Counted from the stretch's first letter, positions 17,370 to 28,419 are shown. The stretch: DNA of 64,000 bases from Flavobacterium chungbukense (GCF_020805785.1 NZ_JAJGZV010000002.1:558001-622000); one strand, 5' to 3'. Notes: generated by a model from the letters alone, not told the origin. A program made the numbers and translations.

Positions 17370-19349
17370 ATGTTAGAAGAAAAGAATGATAACCTGCAAG
17401 AAGCAGACGGAAAATCTGGAATCGAATTAAACGATTCTACAACAAATGATGCAATTGAAATATCTGATTCTGAAGCTCCAATTGAGAATTCAGCTTCAGA
17501 AATTGAAAATGAAGTAGAAAATGATGAAAATCTTCATCAGGAAGCTTTAGATGTCATCACCAACTCAAATGCAGCAGAAAGCGAAGACGAGACTATAAAG
17601 GAACGTCACGATATTCCTATGCAGGATTACAATACCTTTTCTTTAGATGCACTTGTTGATGAACTTAAAAAATTGGTTAATATAGACAAAGCGATGTCTG
17701 TAAAAGATCATATTGAAGAAATCAAAAAGGCTTTTTTGTTACAATACCACCATCTTCTTGAGGAAAAGAAAGAAGAATTTCTTGCTTCTGACCCTGATCC
17801 AAACGAAGAATTTGAATATCATTTACCTCTAAAATTAAAATTCGATGAATATTATAATATTTTTAGAGACAAAAGAAATGCTCATTTCAAACATCTGCAG
17901 ACTAACCTAAAAACAAATTTAGAAAATCGTCTAGCGATTGTTGAAGAATTAAAAGAGTTAATTAATCCGCAGGAGAATATAAAAGACACTCTTAAACATT
18001 TTAATGAATTAAGAGAAAGATGGAAAAATGCAGGTGCAATTCCAAAAGACAAATACAATCACGTTTGGAATAATTACCATTTTCATGTTGAAAATTTTTA
18101 TGACTATCTTCATTTAGATCGTGAAGCCAGAGATTTAGATTTCAAACATAATCTTGAATTAAAGCAAAAGATTATAGCTCGTGTTGAAGAATTGGTAAAC
18201 GATGCAGATGTAAATAAATCTTTCCGCGAATTACAGGATTTACACAGAATTTGGAAAGAAGAAATCGGCCCTGTTTCTAAAGAACATCGTGATGTTATCT
18301 GGAATCAATTCAGCGAATTAACAAAAAAAATTCACGACAAAAGAGAAGTTTTGTTTGAAAGCCAAAGAGCAAACGAACAGCAGAATCTGGAAGTTAAAAA
18401 AGAAATTATTTCTAAAATTGAAACATTAGGAACAGAAAAAGTAAATTCTCATTCTCAATGGCTTGTACAAATTCAAAAAGTAGAAGCGCTTCGTAATGAG
18501 TTTTTTGCAGCAGGAAAAGTTCCATCAGAAGTAAATGAAGAAACTTGGGCTGCTTTTAAAACAGCGGTGAGAAATTTCAATGCTTTCAAGAATTCTTTTT
18601 ACAAAGACATCAAAAAAGATCAGAACGATAATTTAAATAAAAAAATGGCTCTTGTTGCAAAAGCCAAGGATTTACAGGAAAGTACCGATTTTGCTTCTAC
18701 AACTCCTATAATGAAACAAATTCAGGAAGAATGGAAACAAATAGGACATGTTCCGAAAAAATATTCAGACAAAATCTGGAAAGAATTTAAAGATGCTTGT
18801 AACCATTATTTCGATAAGTTAAAAGAACACAAATCGGAAGAAAACAGCGAAGAAGTTGCCGCTTTTGACAATAAAAAAGCGTATTTGGATACTCTAAGAG
18901 CTTTCCAACTAACTGGAGATCACAAAACAGATCTGGATGCTATAAAAGCTCATATTGAAACATGGAAAGGATTTGGAAAAGTTCCTTTCTCAAGAAGACA
19001 TATTGAAGGCAAATTCAATAAAATTTTAGATGCACTTTTTGAAAAACTAAGTGTTAGTAAGAAAGAATCTGAAATGATGCGTTTTGCAAACCGTATAGAC
19101 TCATTGTCTGACAGTAATGATACACGTAAATTAGATAATGAAAAAATCTTTATTATGCGTAAAATAGAAGAAGTGCAAAATGAAATTTTTCAGCTAGAAA
19201 ACAACATTCAATTCTTTACCAATACTAAAAATGCTAAAAAAGAGAATTCTATTGTAACTGAGGTTCGTAAAAATATCGCCATTCATAAGGAAACTCTTGA
19301 CGTCTGGAAAGATAAATTAAAACAACTTCGAAACTTAGGACAAGAATAA
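17370..19349 (+). CDS. DUF349-repeat protein
   Basis: I place the start at ATG 17370 (MLEEKNDNLQ), giving 659 residues. An in-frame codon 66 bp earlier adds hydrophobic residues unlike the acidic mature start, and a TATCTTTC promoter-like element lies between. The protein has an acidic N-terminus (to about 90) and then at least five DUF349 units. Each is a charged helical hairpin with a conserved Trp or Phe: ERWKNAGAIPKDKY, RIWKEEIGPVSKEH, NEFFAAGKVPSEV, EEWKQIGHVPKKY and ETWKGFGKVPFSR. The function of DUF349 is not established. The coiled-coil nature suggests a scaffold, RNA- or protein-binding role. No membrane segment is seen. Confidence 0.85.
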   Translation: MLEEKNDNLQEADGKSGIELNDSTTNDAIEISDSEAPIENSASEIENEVENDENLHQEALDVITNSNAAESEDETIKERHDIPMQDYNTFSLDALVDELKKLVNIDKAMSVKDHIEEIKKAFLLQYHHLLEEKKEEFLASDPDPNEEFEYHLPLKLKFDEYYNIFRDKRNAHFKHLQTNLKTNLENRLAIVEELKELINPQENIKDTLKHFNELRERWKNAGAIPKDKYNHVWNNYHFHVENFYDYLHLDREARDLDFKHNLELKQKIIARVEELVNDADVNKSFRELQDLHRIWKEEIGPVSKEHRDVIWNQFSELTKKIHDKREVLFESQRANEQQNLEVKKEIISKIETLGTEKVNSHSQWLVQIQKVEALRNEFFAAGKVPSEVNEETWAAFKTAVRNFNAFKNSFYKDIKKDQNDNLNKKMALVAKAKDLQESTDFASTTPIMKQIQEEWKQIGHVPKKYSDKIWKEFKDACNHYFDKLKEHKSEENSEEVAAFDNKKAYLDTLRAFQLTGDHKTDLDAIKAHIETWKGFGKVPFSRRHIEGKFNKILDALFEKLSVSKKESEMMRFANRIDSLSDSNDTRKLDNEKIFIMRKIEEVQNEIFQLENNIQFFTNTKNAKKENSIVTEVRKNIAIHKETLDVWKDKLKQLRNLGQE

Positions 19350-19391
19350 AAATTGCTCGTATTTTACCGCAAAGAGCACCAAGATTTACGC

Positions 19392-19440
19392 AAAGTTCGC
19401 AAAGTATATAAAAAAAAAGCTTTGCGAACTTTTTGTTTTT
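19392..19440 (+). terminator. Terminator-like inverted repeat after the DUF349 gene
   Basis: A perfect 13-bp stem (AAAGTTCGCAAAG with its complement at 19420-19432) is followed by a T-run. The stem text 'TTCGCAAAG' recurs in the terminator at 50761-50802, so this is a shared repeat that also works as a terminator. Confidence 0.7.
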
Positions 19441-19545
19441 TTACTTTACGCTCTTTTCGTTAAAACCCTAATCCAACCTTCAACAAAAAACCTAAAACTT
19501 AACAATCTCATTAAATTTCATAAAACTATTCTGCAAAATATTGAT

Positions 19546-19553
19546 TATATTTG
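19546..19553 (+). promoter_or_regulatory. -7-like element for osmC
   Basis: TATATTTG matches the Bacteroidota -7 consensus TAnnTTTG. It lies 66 bp before the chosen osmC start and downstream of an alternative in-frame start at 19541, which favours the later ATG. The -33 box is not obvious. Confidence 0.45.
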
Positions 19554-19618
19554 AGTTAAACCTATTATTAGGAGATCAAACAAATAAACATTTAATACTA
19601 ATTTTAAATCAAAAGAAT

Positions 19619-20035
19619 ATGAAATTTACAAGAAAAGCACACGCCAACTGGAAAGGAACTGGCATGGAAGGAACTGGAACAATAAGCACACAAAGCACCA
19701 CTCTAGATAATGCACAACTGTCTTTTAAAACAAGATTTGCTGATGGAGTTGGAACAAATCCAGAAGAATTGGTTGCAGCAGCTCATTCTGGCTGTTTTAC
19801 AATGCAATTAAGCTTTTTATTGAACGAAGGTGGTTTTACTGCCGACGATTTAACTACGGAAGCTACAGTAACTTTTGAAGACGGAACCATCACTTTAATA
19901 CATCTAGATTTAAAAGGAAAAGTTCCTTCGATTTCAGCTGAAGAATTTGAAAAAACTGCTGCTAAAGCAAAAGAAATCTGTCCGATTTCTAAATTATTAA
20001 ACACAACAATTACCTTATCTGCAACTTTGATTTAA
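19619..20035 (+). CDS. OsmC-family peroxiredoxin-like protein
   Basis: The chosen ATG at 19619 gives 138 residues starting MKFTRKAHANWKG, the usual OsmC beginning. An upstream in-frame start would add 26 residues and would include the probable promoter. OsmC/Ohr proteins reduce organic hydroperoxides with two cysteines. Both are present: AAHSGCFTMQLSFLL and KEICPISKLL. The GTNPEELVAAAHSGC block is typical of OsmC rather than Ohr. The role is defence against peroxides or osmotic stress. A strong terminator follows at once. Confidence 0.9.
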   Translation: MKFTRKAHANWKGTGMEGTGTISTQSTTLDNAQLSFKTRFADGVGTNPEELVAAAHSGCFTMQLSFLLNEGGFTADDLTTEATVTFEDGTITLIHLDLKGKVPSISAEEFEKTAAKAKEICPISKLLNTTITLSATLI

Positions 20036-20052
20036 GCTTCAGATCTAAGCAT

Positions 20053-20088
20053 AAAAAAAACCATCAGCAAAACTGATGGTTTTTTTTA
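20053..20088. terminator. Bidirectional terminator between osmC and the TPR gene
   Basis: A perfect stem of eight A plus CCATCAG, with a CAAAA loop, pairs with CTGATGG and a T-run (20053-20067 with 20073-20087). It lies between convergent genes and can serve both. Confidence 0.88.
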
Positions 20089-20105
20089 TTTTATTAAAAT
20101 GAAGA

Positions 20106-21377
20106 TTAGTTCATTGTAGCTTTTAAAGCTTTTGCTTCAGCAGTCATCTCTAACGCTTTGTAAACTCCTAACAATGTTTTTGCAACATCTTCGTTTTTAG
20201 GGTCTAATTCATTTGCTTTTTTTAAGTAAGGAATTACACCTCTGAAAACACCTTCTCTTTGTGCTTTTAAAACATCGTAACGTTTCATATCTTTAGTAGA
20301 AGTACCTAATTTATTCATTTCATCAATGATAGGTTTTTCTGCTTCTAATTTCAAAGCTGCAAGATTCAAATATGCATTAGCATATTCAGGATTAATTTCA
20401 ATAGCTCTTAAGTAGTATTTTTCAGCATCAGCGTTATTCTTTGCACCTGCACTAATTACACCTAAATTAAATACTAAATCTGCATTTTTTGGATCTTTTT
20501 CTAAAGCCTCACCAACTAATTTTTTGTAAGTATCATAATCTTTAGACTCTAAGTACAAATTAGCTTCTGACAGAATTAATGAAGTATCTTCTGGATTTGC
20601 TTTTCTTGCATCAGCGATAGCTTTTTTAGCATCTTCAGTACGTCCTTTTTGAACTAAAATTAAAGCTAAATTTTTATAAATTTCACCTCTTTTAGAAGGA
20701 ATAGGTTCTGTTTTAGGTTTTTCGTGAGTACCTAATTTAATTGCTAAATCTCTGTCTTTTGCACTGCTAAAGTTATCTTCATTTCCATTTGCTTTATTCA
20801 CTGCAAGATATAAAGTACCTTTTCCAGAGTAATTTAACTTTTTCAATTCCTCATACATCGGTAATGCAAGATCAAAATCTTGTGAATTTACAGCTGTAGA
20901 AGCAGCATAGTATAAGTTAATTGTATCTTTTTTATCTAACTCATATGCATCGTACAATTTTTTTGCACCTTCTTTATGTTTGTTAGCTTGAGTATCAGCA
21001 ATTGCAGAGTTAATCAACTGTCCTTTGATATTAGCAATAGAAGTAGCTGCATCTGTAGAATATTTTTGTTTTCCTGATGCTTTTTCAACTTCGATTAACT
21101 TTTTATAACTTTCAGCTGCTAAAGATAAATTTTTACTTTCATCAACTTTTTTGTTTGCAAGATCTAAATAAGCATTTCCTTTTACAAAATAAAATTGCGC
21201 CTGCTCTGTATCTTTTGCATTTGCAACTACGCTTTCTGCGCCAGTCAAAATTAAAATTGCCCCCTGAGCATCTCCGCTTTTTAAAGCTTTTTCAGCACTT
21301 TTAATTTGATCTTTTTGAGCAAAAGAAGCCACAGAGATCAATAATGCAGAAGCAAGTATTACATATTTACTTTTCAT
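20106..21377 (-). CDS. Secreted TPR-repeat protein
   Basis: A 423-residue protein with a cleavable signal peptide (MKSKYVILASALLISVASFAQ), so it is periplasmic or attached to the outer membrane. TPR-like helical pairs fill the rest: AQFYFVKGNAYLDLANKKV, EIYKNLALILVQKGRTEDA, ADLVFNLGVISAGAKNNADA and EYANAYLNLAALKLEAEK. It lies 40 bp downstream of gyrA on the same strand and may be read from it, but no functional link is known. The binding partner cannot be inferred. Confidence 0.85.
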   Translation of the reverse strand: MKSKYVILASALLISVASFAQKDQIKSAEKALKSGDAQGAILILTGAESVVANAKDTEQAQFYFVKGNAYLDLANKKVDESKNLSLAAESYKKLIEVEKASGKQKYSTDAATSIANIKGQLINSAIADTQANKHKEGAKKLYDAYELDKKDTINLYYAASTAVNSQDFDLALPMYEELKKLNYSGKGTLYLAVNKANGNEDNFSSAKDRDLAIKLGTHEKPKTEPIPSKRGEIYKNLALILVQKGRTEDAKKAIADARKANPEDTSLILSEANLYLESKDYDTYKKLVGEALEKDPKNADLVFNLGVISAGAKNNADAEKYYLRAIEINPEYANAYLNLAALKLEAEKPIIDEMNKLGTSTKDMKRYDVLKAQREGVFRGVIPYLKKANELDPKNEDVAKTLLGVYKALEMTAEAKALKATMN

Positions 21378-21417
21378 AGTGATATTTGTTTGTATTTAAT
21401 TTTTAATTCAATTTCGT

Positions 21418-24063
21418 TTATTCTTCAGATTCTTCGTCGTCACCGTCCGCATCATCTTCCTCTTCTATTTCTTCATCGTCAGCATCATCTTCCTCTTCAG
21501 CCGTTCCATCGTCTTCAAGAACTTCCAAATCTGGTTTGATTCTTTCGATTCCAGATTCAATTACATTTCCATTTTCATCTACAACAACTTCTTCAGCATC
21601 GTCTTTCATAACTTTAGTAACTGCAGCGATAGAATCTTTACCTTTAAGGTTAATTAATCTAACACCTTGAGTTGCACGTCCCATAACACGTAAATCCTCA
21701 ATTGCCATTCTAATTGTTAATCCAGATTTATTGATAATCATCAAATCGTCTGCATCTGTTACCGCGTTAATAGATATTAATTTACCTGTTTTATCCGTAA
21801 TATTAAGCGTTTTAACACCTTTACCACCACGATTCGTGATTCTATAAACATCTTCTCCATCATCGTCTACCAATTTGGTACGTTTTCCGTATCCGTTTTC
21901 AGTTACTACTAAGATTTGAGATGTTGCAATATCCTCTTTATCAACCGTAACCATTCCGATTACTTCATCTGTTTCGTCTTTTAGCGTAATACCGCGAACT
22001 CCAGAAGCTGTTCTTCCCATCGGACGTGTTTTAGTTTCTTCAAAACGAACTAATTTTCCAGATTTTACTGCTAAGATAATTTGGCTTTCTCCGTTTGTTA
22101 ACTGAGCACCAATCAACTCATCTCCTTCTTTAATGGTAATGGCTGCAACTCCATTTGCTCTTGGTTTAGAATATTTCTCTAAAGAAGTTTTCTTAACCTG
22201 CCCTTGTTTAGTAACCATTACAAGATTATGGGTATTGATATAATCTTTATCTTTTAAGTCTTGTGTACAAATGAAAGCTTTTACTTTATCATCACTTTCT
22301 ATGTTTACAAGATTTTGAATTGCTCTACCTTTTGCCGTTTTACTTCCTTCTGGAATTTCATAAACACGCATCCAGAAACATTTCCCTTTTTGCGTAAAGA
22401 ACATCATATACTGGTGATTTGTAGCAACGAACATATGTTCTAAGAAATCCTGGTCTCTTGTTCCAGCACTTTTCTGCCCGACTCCTCCTCTATTTTGTGT
22501 TTTATATTCTGTAAGGTTTGTACGTTTGATGTAACCAGCGTGCGAAATTGTAATCACTACATTTTCATCAGCAATCAAATCTTCGATACTTACATCTCCT
22601 CCAGAATATTCAATTTGAGAACGTCTTTCGTCACCATATTTATCACGAATTTCAGCTAATTCCTCTTTAATTACATCTGTTCTTAAATTAACATCTGCTA
22701 ACAAAGCCTTTAAATGCTCGATCAACTTCATCAACTCTTCAAACTCTGCTCTTAACTTGTCTTGTTCTAGACCTGTTAACTGACGTAAACGCATCTCAAC
22801 GATGGCACGAGCTTGAATATCAGATAATTTAAATCTTTCAATTAATTTCTCTCTTGCTTCATCTGTGTTTTTAGAACCTCTAATTAACGCAATAACTTCA
22901 TCAATATTATCAGAAGCAATGATTAATCCTTCTAAAATATGAGCTCTTTCTTCTGCTTTACGCAATTCAAACTGTGTTCTTCTAACCACTACTTCGTGAC
23001 GGTGCTCAATAAAATAATGAATCATATCTTTCAGATTCAACATTTGCGGGCGACCTTTCACTAATGCAATATTATTTACACTAAAAGAAGATTGTAATGA
23101 AGTATACTTATATAAGGTATTTAAAACTACGTTTGGCGTAGCATCGCGCTTCAAGATATAAACGATACGCATACCGTTTCTATCCGATTCGTCACGAATA
23201 TTGGCAATACCTTCGATTTTTTTCTCGTTAACTAAATCAGCCGTACGTTTAATCATTTCGGCTTTGTTAACCTGATATGGAATTTCAGTAACAATGATAC
23301 ATTCTCTTCCGTCAACCTCTTCAAAACCAACTTTCGCACGCATTACAATACGTCCTCTACCCGTTTTAAAAGCTTCACGAACACCTTCATAACCATATAT
23401 TACACCACCAGTTGGAAAATCTGGCGCTTTAATATGAGTCATTAATTCATCAACTTCAATATCATTATTATCTAAGTACGCTAAAGTACCATTGATAACC
23501 TCAGTTAAATTGTGTGGTGGCATATTAGTTGCCATACCAACTGCAATACCTGTAGCTCCGTTTACTAACAAAGTAGGAACTTTTGTAGGCATTACTTTTG
23601 GCTCATATAATGTATCGTCAAAGTTTAATTGAAAATCAACTGTTTCTTTTTCGATATCTGCCATAATTTCCTCAGAAATCTTGCGCATTCTAGCCTCTGT
23701 ATAACGCATTGCTGCAGGACTGTCACCATCAACAGAACCAAAGTTACCTTGACCATCAACTAATAAATATCGCATACTCCACTCTTGAGCCATACGAACC
23801 ATCGCGTCGTAAACAGAAGTATCTCCGTGCGGGTGATACTTACCCAGAACCTCCCCTACAATTCTCGCAGATTTTTTGTGGGCAGATCTAGAAGTTACAC
23901 CTAAATCATACATTCCGTAAAGAACTCTTCGATGCACTGGTTTCAAGCCATCTCTAACATCAGGAAGCGCTCTCGATACGATTACCGACATCGAATAATC
24001 GATGTAAGCTGATTTCATTTCATCTTCTATGTTAATGGGAATTAACTTTTCTCCTTCAGACAT
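21418..24063 (-). CDS. gyrA: DNA gyrase subunit A
   Basis: GyrA is the breakage-reunion subunit of DNA gyrase, which introduces negative supercoils. The 881 residues include the winged-helix domain with catalytic Tyr121 in MRYTEARM and six C-terminal beta-pinwheel blades. A GyrA-box (NRGGKG in [10 protein letters not shown]) separates it from ParC. The quinolone region reads [12 protein letters not shown]. Thr82 stands where E. coli has Ser83, which I recall as natural in some flavobacteria. The C-terminus is a very acidic Asp/Glu tail of about 30 residues. It is divergent from clpC. Confidence 0.96.
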   Translation of the reverse strand: MSEGEKLIPINIEDEMKSAYIDYSMSVIVSRALPDVRDGLKPVHRRVLYGMYDLGVTSRSAHKKSARIVGEVLGKYHPHGDTSVYDAMVRMAQEWSMRYLLVDGQGNFGSVDGDSPAAMRYTEARMRKISEEIMADIEKETVDFQLNFDDTLYEPKVMPTKVPTLLVNGATGIAVGMATNMPPHNLTEVINGTLAYLDNNDIEVDELMTHIKAPDFPTGGVIYGYEGVREAFKTGRGRIVMRAKVGFEEVDGRECIIVTEIPYQVNKAEMIKRTADLVNEKKIEGIANIRDESDRNGMRIVYILKRDATPNVVLNTLYKYTSLQSSFSVNNIALVKGRPQMLNLKDMIHYFIEHRHEVVVRRTQFELRKAEERAHILEGLIIASDNIDEVIALIRGSKNTDEAREKLIERFKLSDIQARAIVEMRLRQLTGLEQDKLRAEFEELMKLIEHLKALLADVNLRTDVIKEELAEIRDKYGDERRSQIEYSGGDVSIEDLIADENVVITISHAGYIKRTNLTEYKTQNRGGVGQKSAGTRDQDFLEHMFVATNHQYMMFFTQKGKCFWMRVYEIPEGSKTAKGRAIQNLVNIESDDKVKAFICTQDLKDKDYINTHNLVMVTKQGQVKKTSLEKYSKPRANGVAAITIKEGDELIGAQLTNGESQIILAVKSGKLVRFEETKTRPMGRTASGVRGITLKDETDEVIGMVTVDKEDIATSQILVVTENGYGKRTKLVDDDGEDVYRITNRGGKGVKTLNITDKTGKLISINAVTDADDLMIINKSGLTIRMAIEDLRVMGRATQGVRLINLKGKDSIAAVTKVMKDDAEEVVVDENGNVIESGIERIKPDLEVLEDDGTAEEEDDADDEEIEEEDDADGDDEESEE

Positions 24064-24270
24064 AAGTTGTTATGTTTAAATAATTATTTAGTTTCAAAGC
24101 GTGCCAAGATACGTTTTTTTGAAATTTTTTCAGCTATTTACCTACACTAATTTCAATGATTTATTAACAACTTTATTTTGGCTTTTAGTTAATAAATTAA
24201 GCGTTTTTTAACGCTTTTATTGCCTTTTTTTTCGTCTATTAGCTGACAGGCATTCTCGAAGGGTATGGTT

Positions 24271-24302
24271 TTTGTTTTTAAATCAGTAATTCACTAAATT
24301 TA
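24271..24302 (+). promoter_or_regulatory. Predicted clpC promoter
   Basis: A -33 TTTG at 24271-24274, a 20-nt spacer and TAAATTTA at 24295-24302 (one mismatch to TAnnTTTG) end 18 bp before the clpC ATG. Upstream, at 24199-24216, is a small AAGCGTT/AACGCTT hairpin in the gyrA-clpC gap. Confidence 0.5.
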
Positions 24303-24320
24303 CAATACCAATTATATATT

Positions 24321-26867
24321 ATGGATGATAATTTTTCACCAAGAGTAAAAGATGTTATTACGTATAGTAAAGAAGAAGCTCTTCGTTTAGGGCACGACTT
24401 TATTGGTACCGAACATCTTATGCTGGGCATTTTAAGAGATGGTAACGGAAAAGCTATTCATATACTTAATAACCTAGCAGTCGATTTAGATCATTTACGC
24501 AGGAAAGTAGAAATACTGAGTCCAGCTAATCACAGCGTTGAAGTAAATGCAGAAAAGAAAAACCTTCACCTTACCCGACAGGCCGAAAGAGCCCTGAAGA
24601 CCACTTTTCTAGAAGCGAAAGTATTTCAAAGTTCATCAATTAGCACCGCTCACTTGCTGTTATGCATCTTACGAAACGAAAACGATCCAACAACCAAGCT
24701 ATTGAATAAACTTAAAATAGATTATGACATAGCTAAAGAACAGTATTTAAATATGACTCCAAACGAAGAAGAATTCTTAGAAAACTTGCCAAGAAACGAA
24801 TCATACAATGATGATTCAGGACAAGATGACAGTCTTAAAGAAAGCAGTTTTAATAATCCCGCCAATAAGTCAAACAAAAAATCTAAGACTCCAGTTTTAG
24901 ATAATTTTGGGAGAGATTTAACAGAAATGGCGGAAGAGGGAAAACTTGACCCTGTTGTAGGACGCGAAAAAGAAATTGAGCGTGTTTCGCAAATTTTAAG
25001 TAGAAGAAAAAAGAACAATCCGCTTCTTATTGGAGAACCTGGAGTTGGTAAGTCTGCTATTGCAGAAGGACTGGCTTTACGCATCATTCAGAAGAAAGTA
25101 TCTCGTATTCTATTCAATAAACGTGTTGTAACTCTTGATTTAGCCAGTTTAGTTGCTGGAACAAAATACAGAGGACAATTTGAAGAAAGAATGAAAGCCG
25201 TAATGAACGAGCTGGAGAAGAATGACGATATTATTCTTTTTATTGATGAAATCCACACTATTGTAGGAGCTGGAGGAGCAACAGGTTCGCTTGATGCTTC
25301 AAATATGTTCAAACCTGCTTTAGCAAGAGGAGAAATCCAATGTATTGGAGCAACAACTCTTGACGAGTACAGACAATATATTGAAAAAGATGGTGCTTTA
25401 GAAAGACGTTTCCAAAAAGTGATTGTAGAACCAACTTCTGTTGAAGAAACAATTGCAATTTTAAATAACGTAAAAGACAAATACGAAGATCACCACAATG
25501 TAACTTATACGCAAGAAGCTATTGAAGCTTGTGTTAAACTTACAGATCGCTATATGTCTGAGCGTTTCTTACCAGACAAAGCTATTGACGCTCTTGACGA
25601 AGCAGGATCTCGTGTACACATCACTAATATTGATGTTCCTAAACAAATTTTAGATTTGGAACGCCAGTTAGAAGAAGTTCGCGAAATGAAAAACATGGTA
25701 GTTAAAAAACAAAAATATGAAGAAGCTGCCAAACTTCGCGATGATGAAAAACGAATTGAAAAGGACTTAGCTGTTGCACAAGAACAATGGGAAGAAGATT
25801 CTAAAAACAACAGAATTGAAGTTACAGAAGATAATGTAGCCGATGTTGTATCAATGATGACCGGAATTCCTGTTAACAGAATTGCACAAACAGAAAGCAA
25901 TAAATTAGCGAAATTACCTGAATTAATTCAGAACAAAGTAATTGGTCAAAACGAAGCTGTTTTAAAAATTGCACGTTCTATTCAACGTAACAGAGCTGGA
26001 CTTAAAGATCCTAACAAACCAATTGGTTCGTTCATTTTCTTAGGTCAGACTGGAGTTGGTAAAACGCAATTAGCTAAAGTTTTAGCTAAAGAATTATTTG
26101 ACTCTGAAGATGCTTTAGTTCGTATTGACATGAGTGAATACATGGAGAAATTTGCAATTTCTCGTTTAGTTGGAGCGCCTCCAGGATACGTAGGTTACGA
26201 AGAAGGTGGTCAATTGACTGAAAAAGTTCGTAGAAAACCATATTGTGTTGTTCTTTTAGATGAGATCGAAAAAGCGCATCCAGATGTGTTTAACATGATG
26301 CTTCAGGTTTTAGATGACGGATATTTAACAGATAGTTTAGGTCGTAAAATTGACTTTAAAAACACTATCATTATTATGACATCTAACGTTGGTGCTCGTC
26401 AACTTAAAGATTTTGGACAAGGTGTTGGATTCGGAACTGCTGCAAAAGTGGCTCAAGCCGATGAAAATTCAAAAAGTATTATCGAAAATGCTTTAAAGAA
26501 AACTTTTGCTCCAGAATTCTTAAACAGAATTGATGACGTAATTGTCTTCAACAGTTTAGAAAAAGCTGATATCGATTTGATTATCGAAATTGAATTAAAA
26601 AAACTGTATTCTCGTATTGCTGAGTTAGGCTACAAATTAAGCTTAACAGACAAAGCGAAAGCATTTATTGCAGAAAAAGGTTTTGACAAGCAATTTGGAG
26701 CTAGACCGCTTAAGAGAGCAATCCAGAAATATGTTGAAGATTTGTTAGCCGAAGAAATCATTACTTCGAAAATACATTCAGGTGATGAAATTATGATGGA
26801 TCTTAAAGATGATTCACAAGAATTGTCTGTTGAAATACACAAAGCAGAAGAGCCGACAAATCAATAA
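24321..26867 (+). CDS. clpC: ClpC-type AAA+ unfoldase
   Basis: An 848-residue Hsp100 ATPase that unfolds substrates, usually for ClpP. It starts with two Clp-N repeats (about 1-145) and then has two AAA modules. The first Walker A, GEPGVGKS, is at 238-245, with Walker B ILFIDEIHT. The second Walker A, GQTGVGKT, is at 575-582, with VVLLDEIEKAHPDV. Between them a UVR-type motif (EEAAKLRDDEKRIEKDL) marks it as ClpC rather than ClpA or ClpB. No ctsR, mcsA or mcsB is adjacent. It is a single gene with its own promoter and terminator, divergent from gyrA. Confidence 0.95.
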   Translation: MDDNFSPRVKDVITYSKEEALRLGHDFIGTEHLMLGILRDGNGKAIHILNNLAVDLDHLRRKVEILSPANHSVEVNAEKKNLHLTRQAERALKTTFLEAKVFQSSSISTAHLLLCILRNENDPTTKLLNKLKIDYDIAKEQYLNMTPNEEEFLENLPRNESYNDDSGQDDSLKESSFNNPANKSNKKSKTPVLDNFGRDLTEMAEEGKLDPVVGREKEIERVSQILSRRKKNNPLLIGEPGVGKSAIAEGLALRIIQKKVSRILFNKRVVTLDLASLVAGTKYRGQFEERMKAVMNELEKNDDIILFIDEIHTIVGAGGATGSLDASNMFKPALARGEIQCIGATTLDEYRQYIEKDGALERRFQKVIVEPTSVEETIAILNNVKDKYEDHHNVTYTQEAIEACVKLTDRYMSERFLPDKAIDALDEAGSRVHITNIDVPKQILDLERQLEEVREMKNMVVKKQKYEEAAKLRDDEKRIEKDLAVAQEQWEEDSKNNRIEVTEDNVADVVSMMTGIPVNRIAQTESNKLAKLPELIQNKVIGQNEAVLKIARSIQRNRAGLKDPNKPIGSFIFLGQTGVGKTQLAKVLAKELFDSEDALVRIDMSEYMEKFAISRLVGAPPGYVGYEEGGQLTEKVRRKPYCVVLLDEIEKAHPDVFNMMLQVLDDGYLTDSLGRKIDFKNTIIIMTSNVGARQLKDFGQGVGFGTAAKVAQADENSKSIIENALKKTFAPEFLNRIDDVIVFNSLEKADIDLIIEIELKKLYSRIAELGYKLSLTDKAKAFIAEKGFDKQFGARPLKRAIQKYVEDLLAEEIITSKIHSGDEIMMDLKDDSQELSVEIHKAEEPTNQ

Positions 26868-26896
26868 ATTAGTTTAAATTTATAACACAAATAACT

Positions 26897-26936
26897 TACC
26901 CGTTACGTTTTCATAACATAACGGGTATTTTTTTTG
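26897..26936 (+). terminator. Terminator after clpC
   Basis: The stem ACCCGTTA with TAACGGGT (26898-26905 and 26919-26926) is followed by a long T-run, about 30 bp after the stop codon. Confidence 0.85.
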
Positions 26937-27009
26937 GATAATTTAGTATCTTTAGTAAAAGCAAATAGCTATTTTTGAATTTAATTCTATAAAATATAAA
27001 AAACAAAAT

Positions 27010-28377
27010 ATGCTTCAAAACAAAGTCATTTTAGGCAGCGAAGAATGGTGCTCATTTCCAGAATTAGGAATTCCGACAATCAAGGCTCGTGTTGACTCTG
27101 GCGCCAAAACTTCGGCAATGCACGCTCTAAATATTGCTCCTTTTATAAAAAATGATGCCAATTGGGTAAAATTTGACATTAACCCAATTCAGAATAATAT
27201 TAAAACCATTATTCATTGTGAAGCACCTTTGGTTGACAAAAGAATTGTAAAAAGTTCTAGTGGTTTTAGAGAACATCGCTACGTAATTCAGACCAGTTTA
27301 AAAATTGGTGATGCCAAATGGCCGATCGAAATGACTTTGACCAATCGCGATTCTATGGGATTTAGAATGCTTTTAGGACGAGAAGCCATGAGCGGAAGGG
27401 TTTTGGTTGATCCAGAACAAAAATACCTATTAGGCCAGCCTACTCCAGAATCTTTAAAAGAGCTATATCAAAACTCAGAAAAAGCAAGTTCTGGTTTACG
27501 AATCGGACTTTTAGCAAGCAATCCAGAATTGTACAGTAACAAAAGAATTATGGAGGCCGGCGAAATGCGAGGTCATGAAATGCATTTTTTAAACATCAAA
27601 GAATGTTACATGAAACTCGATGCCAAAACTCCCGAAATTCATTACAGAGGCGGAAAAATCTTAAATCAGTTTGATGCTATAATTCCGAGAATCCGACCAA
27701 GTATAACATTTTACGGTTGTGCACTAACACGTCAGTTCGAAGCTTTGAAGGTTTTTGTATTAAACTCAGCTACAGCTATCACACAATCTCGTGACAAATT
27801 ATATTCATTACAATTATTATTAAACAGCGGAATAGATATTCCAACAACTGGATTTGCTAATTCTCCGCTTGATACAGACAACTTAATTAAAATGGTTGGT
27901 GGTTCACCTTTAATTGTAAAACTACTAGAAGGAACACAAGGAAAAGGCGTTGTTTTGGCCGAAACCAAAAAGGCTGCAGAAAGTGTCATCAATGCTTTCA
28001 AAAGTCTAAATGCCAACATCTTAGTTCAAGAATTCATTAAAGAAGCAAATGGAAAAGATATTCGTTGCTTTGTTATTGACGGAAAAGTCGTTGCTGCTAT
28101 TCAGCGTGAAGCAATGCCTGGCGAATTTAGAGCCAACATTCACCTTGGAGGAACCGCTTCTGTAATCAAAGTAACTGCCGAAGAGAAAAAAATTGCCATT
28201 AAAGCCGCAAAAGCAATGGACTTAAAAGTGGCTGGCGTAGATATTATTCGTTCTTCGAAAGGACCATTATTATTAGAAGTTAACTCTTCTCCTGGTTTGG
28301 AAGGAATTGAAGGCGCTACAAACAAAGATGTTGCTGGAGAAATGATTAAAGCAATTGAAAAGAATTTCAAACTATAA
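27010..28377 (+). CDS. Fusion of retropepsin-like protease domain (RimB-like) and RimK ATP-grasp ligase
   Basis: The 455-residue protein joins two domains that are often separate genes. Residues about 1-150 form the RimB/ATP-dependent zinc protease-like domain. It has the aspartic-protease triad Asp29-Ser30-Gly31 in VDSGAKTSA and a [13 protein letters not shown] flap/closing motif. Residues about 165-455 are RimK, an ATP-grasp enzyme that adds glutamates to the C-terminus of ribosomal protein S6 in other bacteria. It contains [28 protein letters not shown] and [16 protein letters not shown]. The arrangement suggests modification and its trimming or control reside in one chain. S6 as substrate is unproven here. 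Confidence 0.85.
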   Translation: MLQNKVILGSEEWCSFPELGIPTIKARVDSGAKTSAMHALNIAPFIKNDANWVKFDINPIQNNIKTIIHCEAPLVDKRIVKSSSGFREHRYVIQTSLKIGDAKWPIEMTLTNRDSMGFRMLLGREAMSGRVLVDPEQKYLLGQPTPESLKELYQNSEKASSGLRIGLLASNPELYSNKRIMEAGEMRGHEMHFLNIKECYMKLDAKTPEIHYRGGKILNQFDAIIPRIRPSITFYGCALTRQFEALKVFVLNSATAITQSRDKLYSLQLLLNSGIDIPTTGFANSPLDTDNLIKMVGGSPLIVKLLEGTQGKGVVLAETKKAAESVINAFKSLNANILVQEFIKEANGKDIRCFVIDGKVVAAIQREAMPGEFRANIHLGGTASVIKVTAEEKKIAIKAAKAMDLKVAGVDIIRSSKGPLLLEVNSSPGLEGIEGATNKDVAGEMIKAIEKNFKL

Positions 28378-28419
28378 TTTAGAGTTCATTTAAAATTAAT
28401 TATACATAAATAATTTAAC

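Noticed and set aside
21418..24063. Topoisomerase IV subunit A (parC)
   Set aside because: A GyrA-box-like NRGGKG and a full C-terminal pinwheel with an acidic tail indicate GyrA.
24722..25900. Several 116-130-residue frames antisense to clpC
   Set aside because: They are Ser/Leu-rich reverse shadows of a conserved gene and not independent genes.
27010..28377. Lysine biosynthesis LysX-type ligase
   Set aside because: The N-terminal DSG protease-like domain and lack of lysine or arginine genes nearby favour RimB-RimK.
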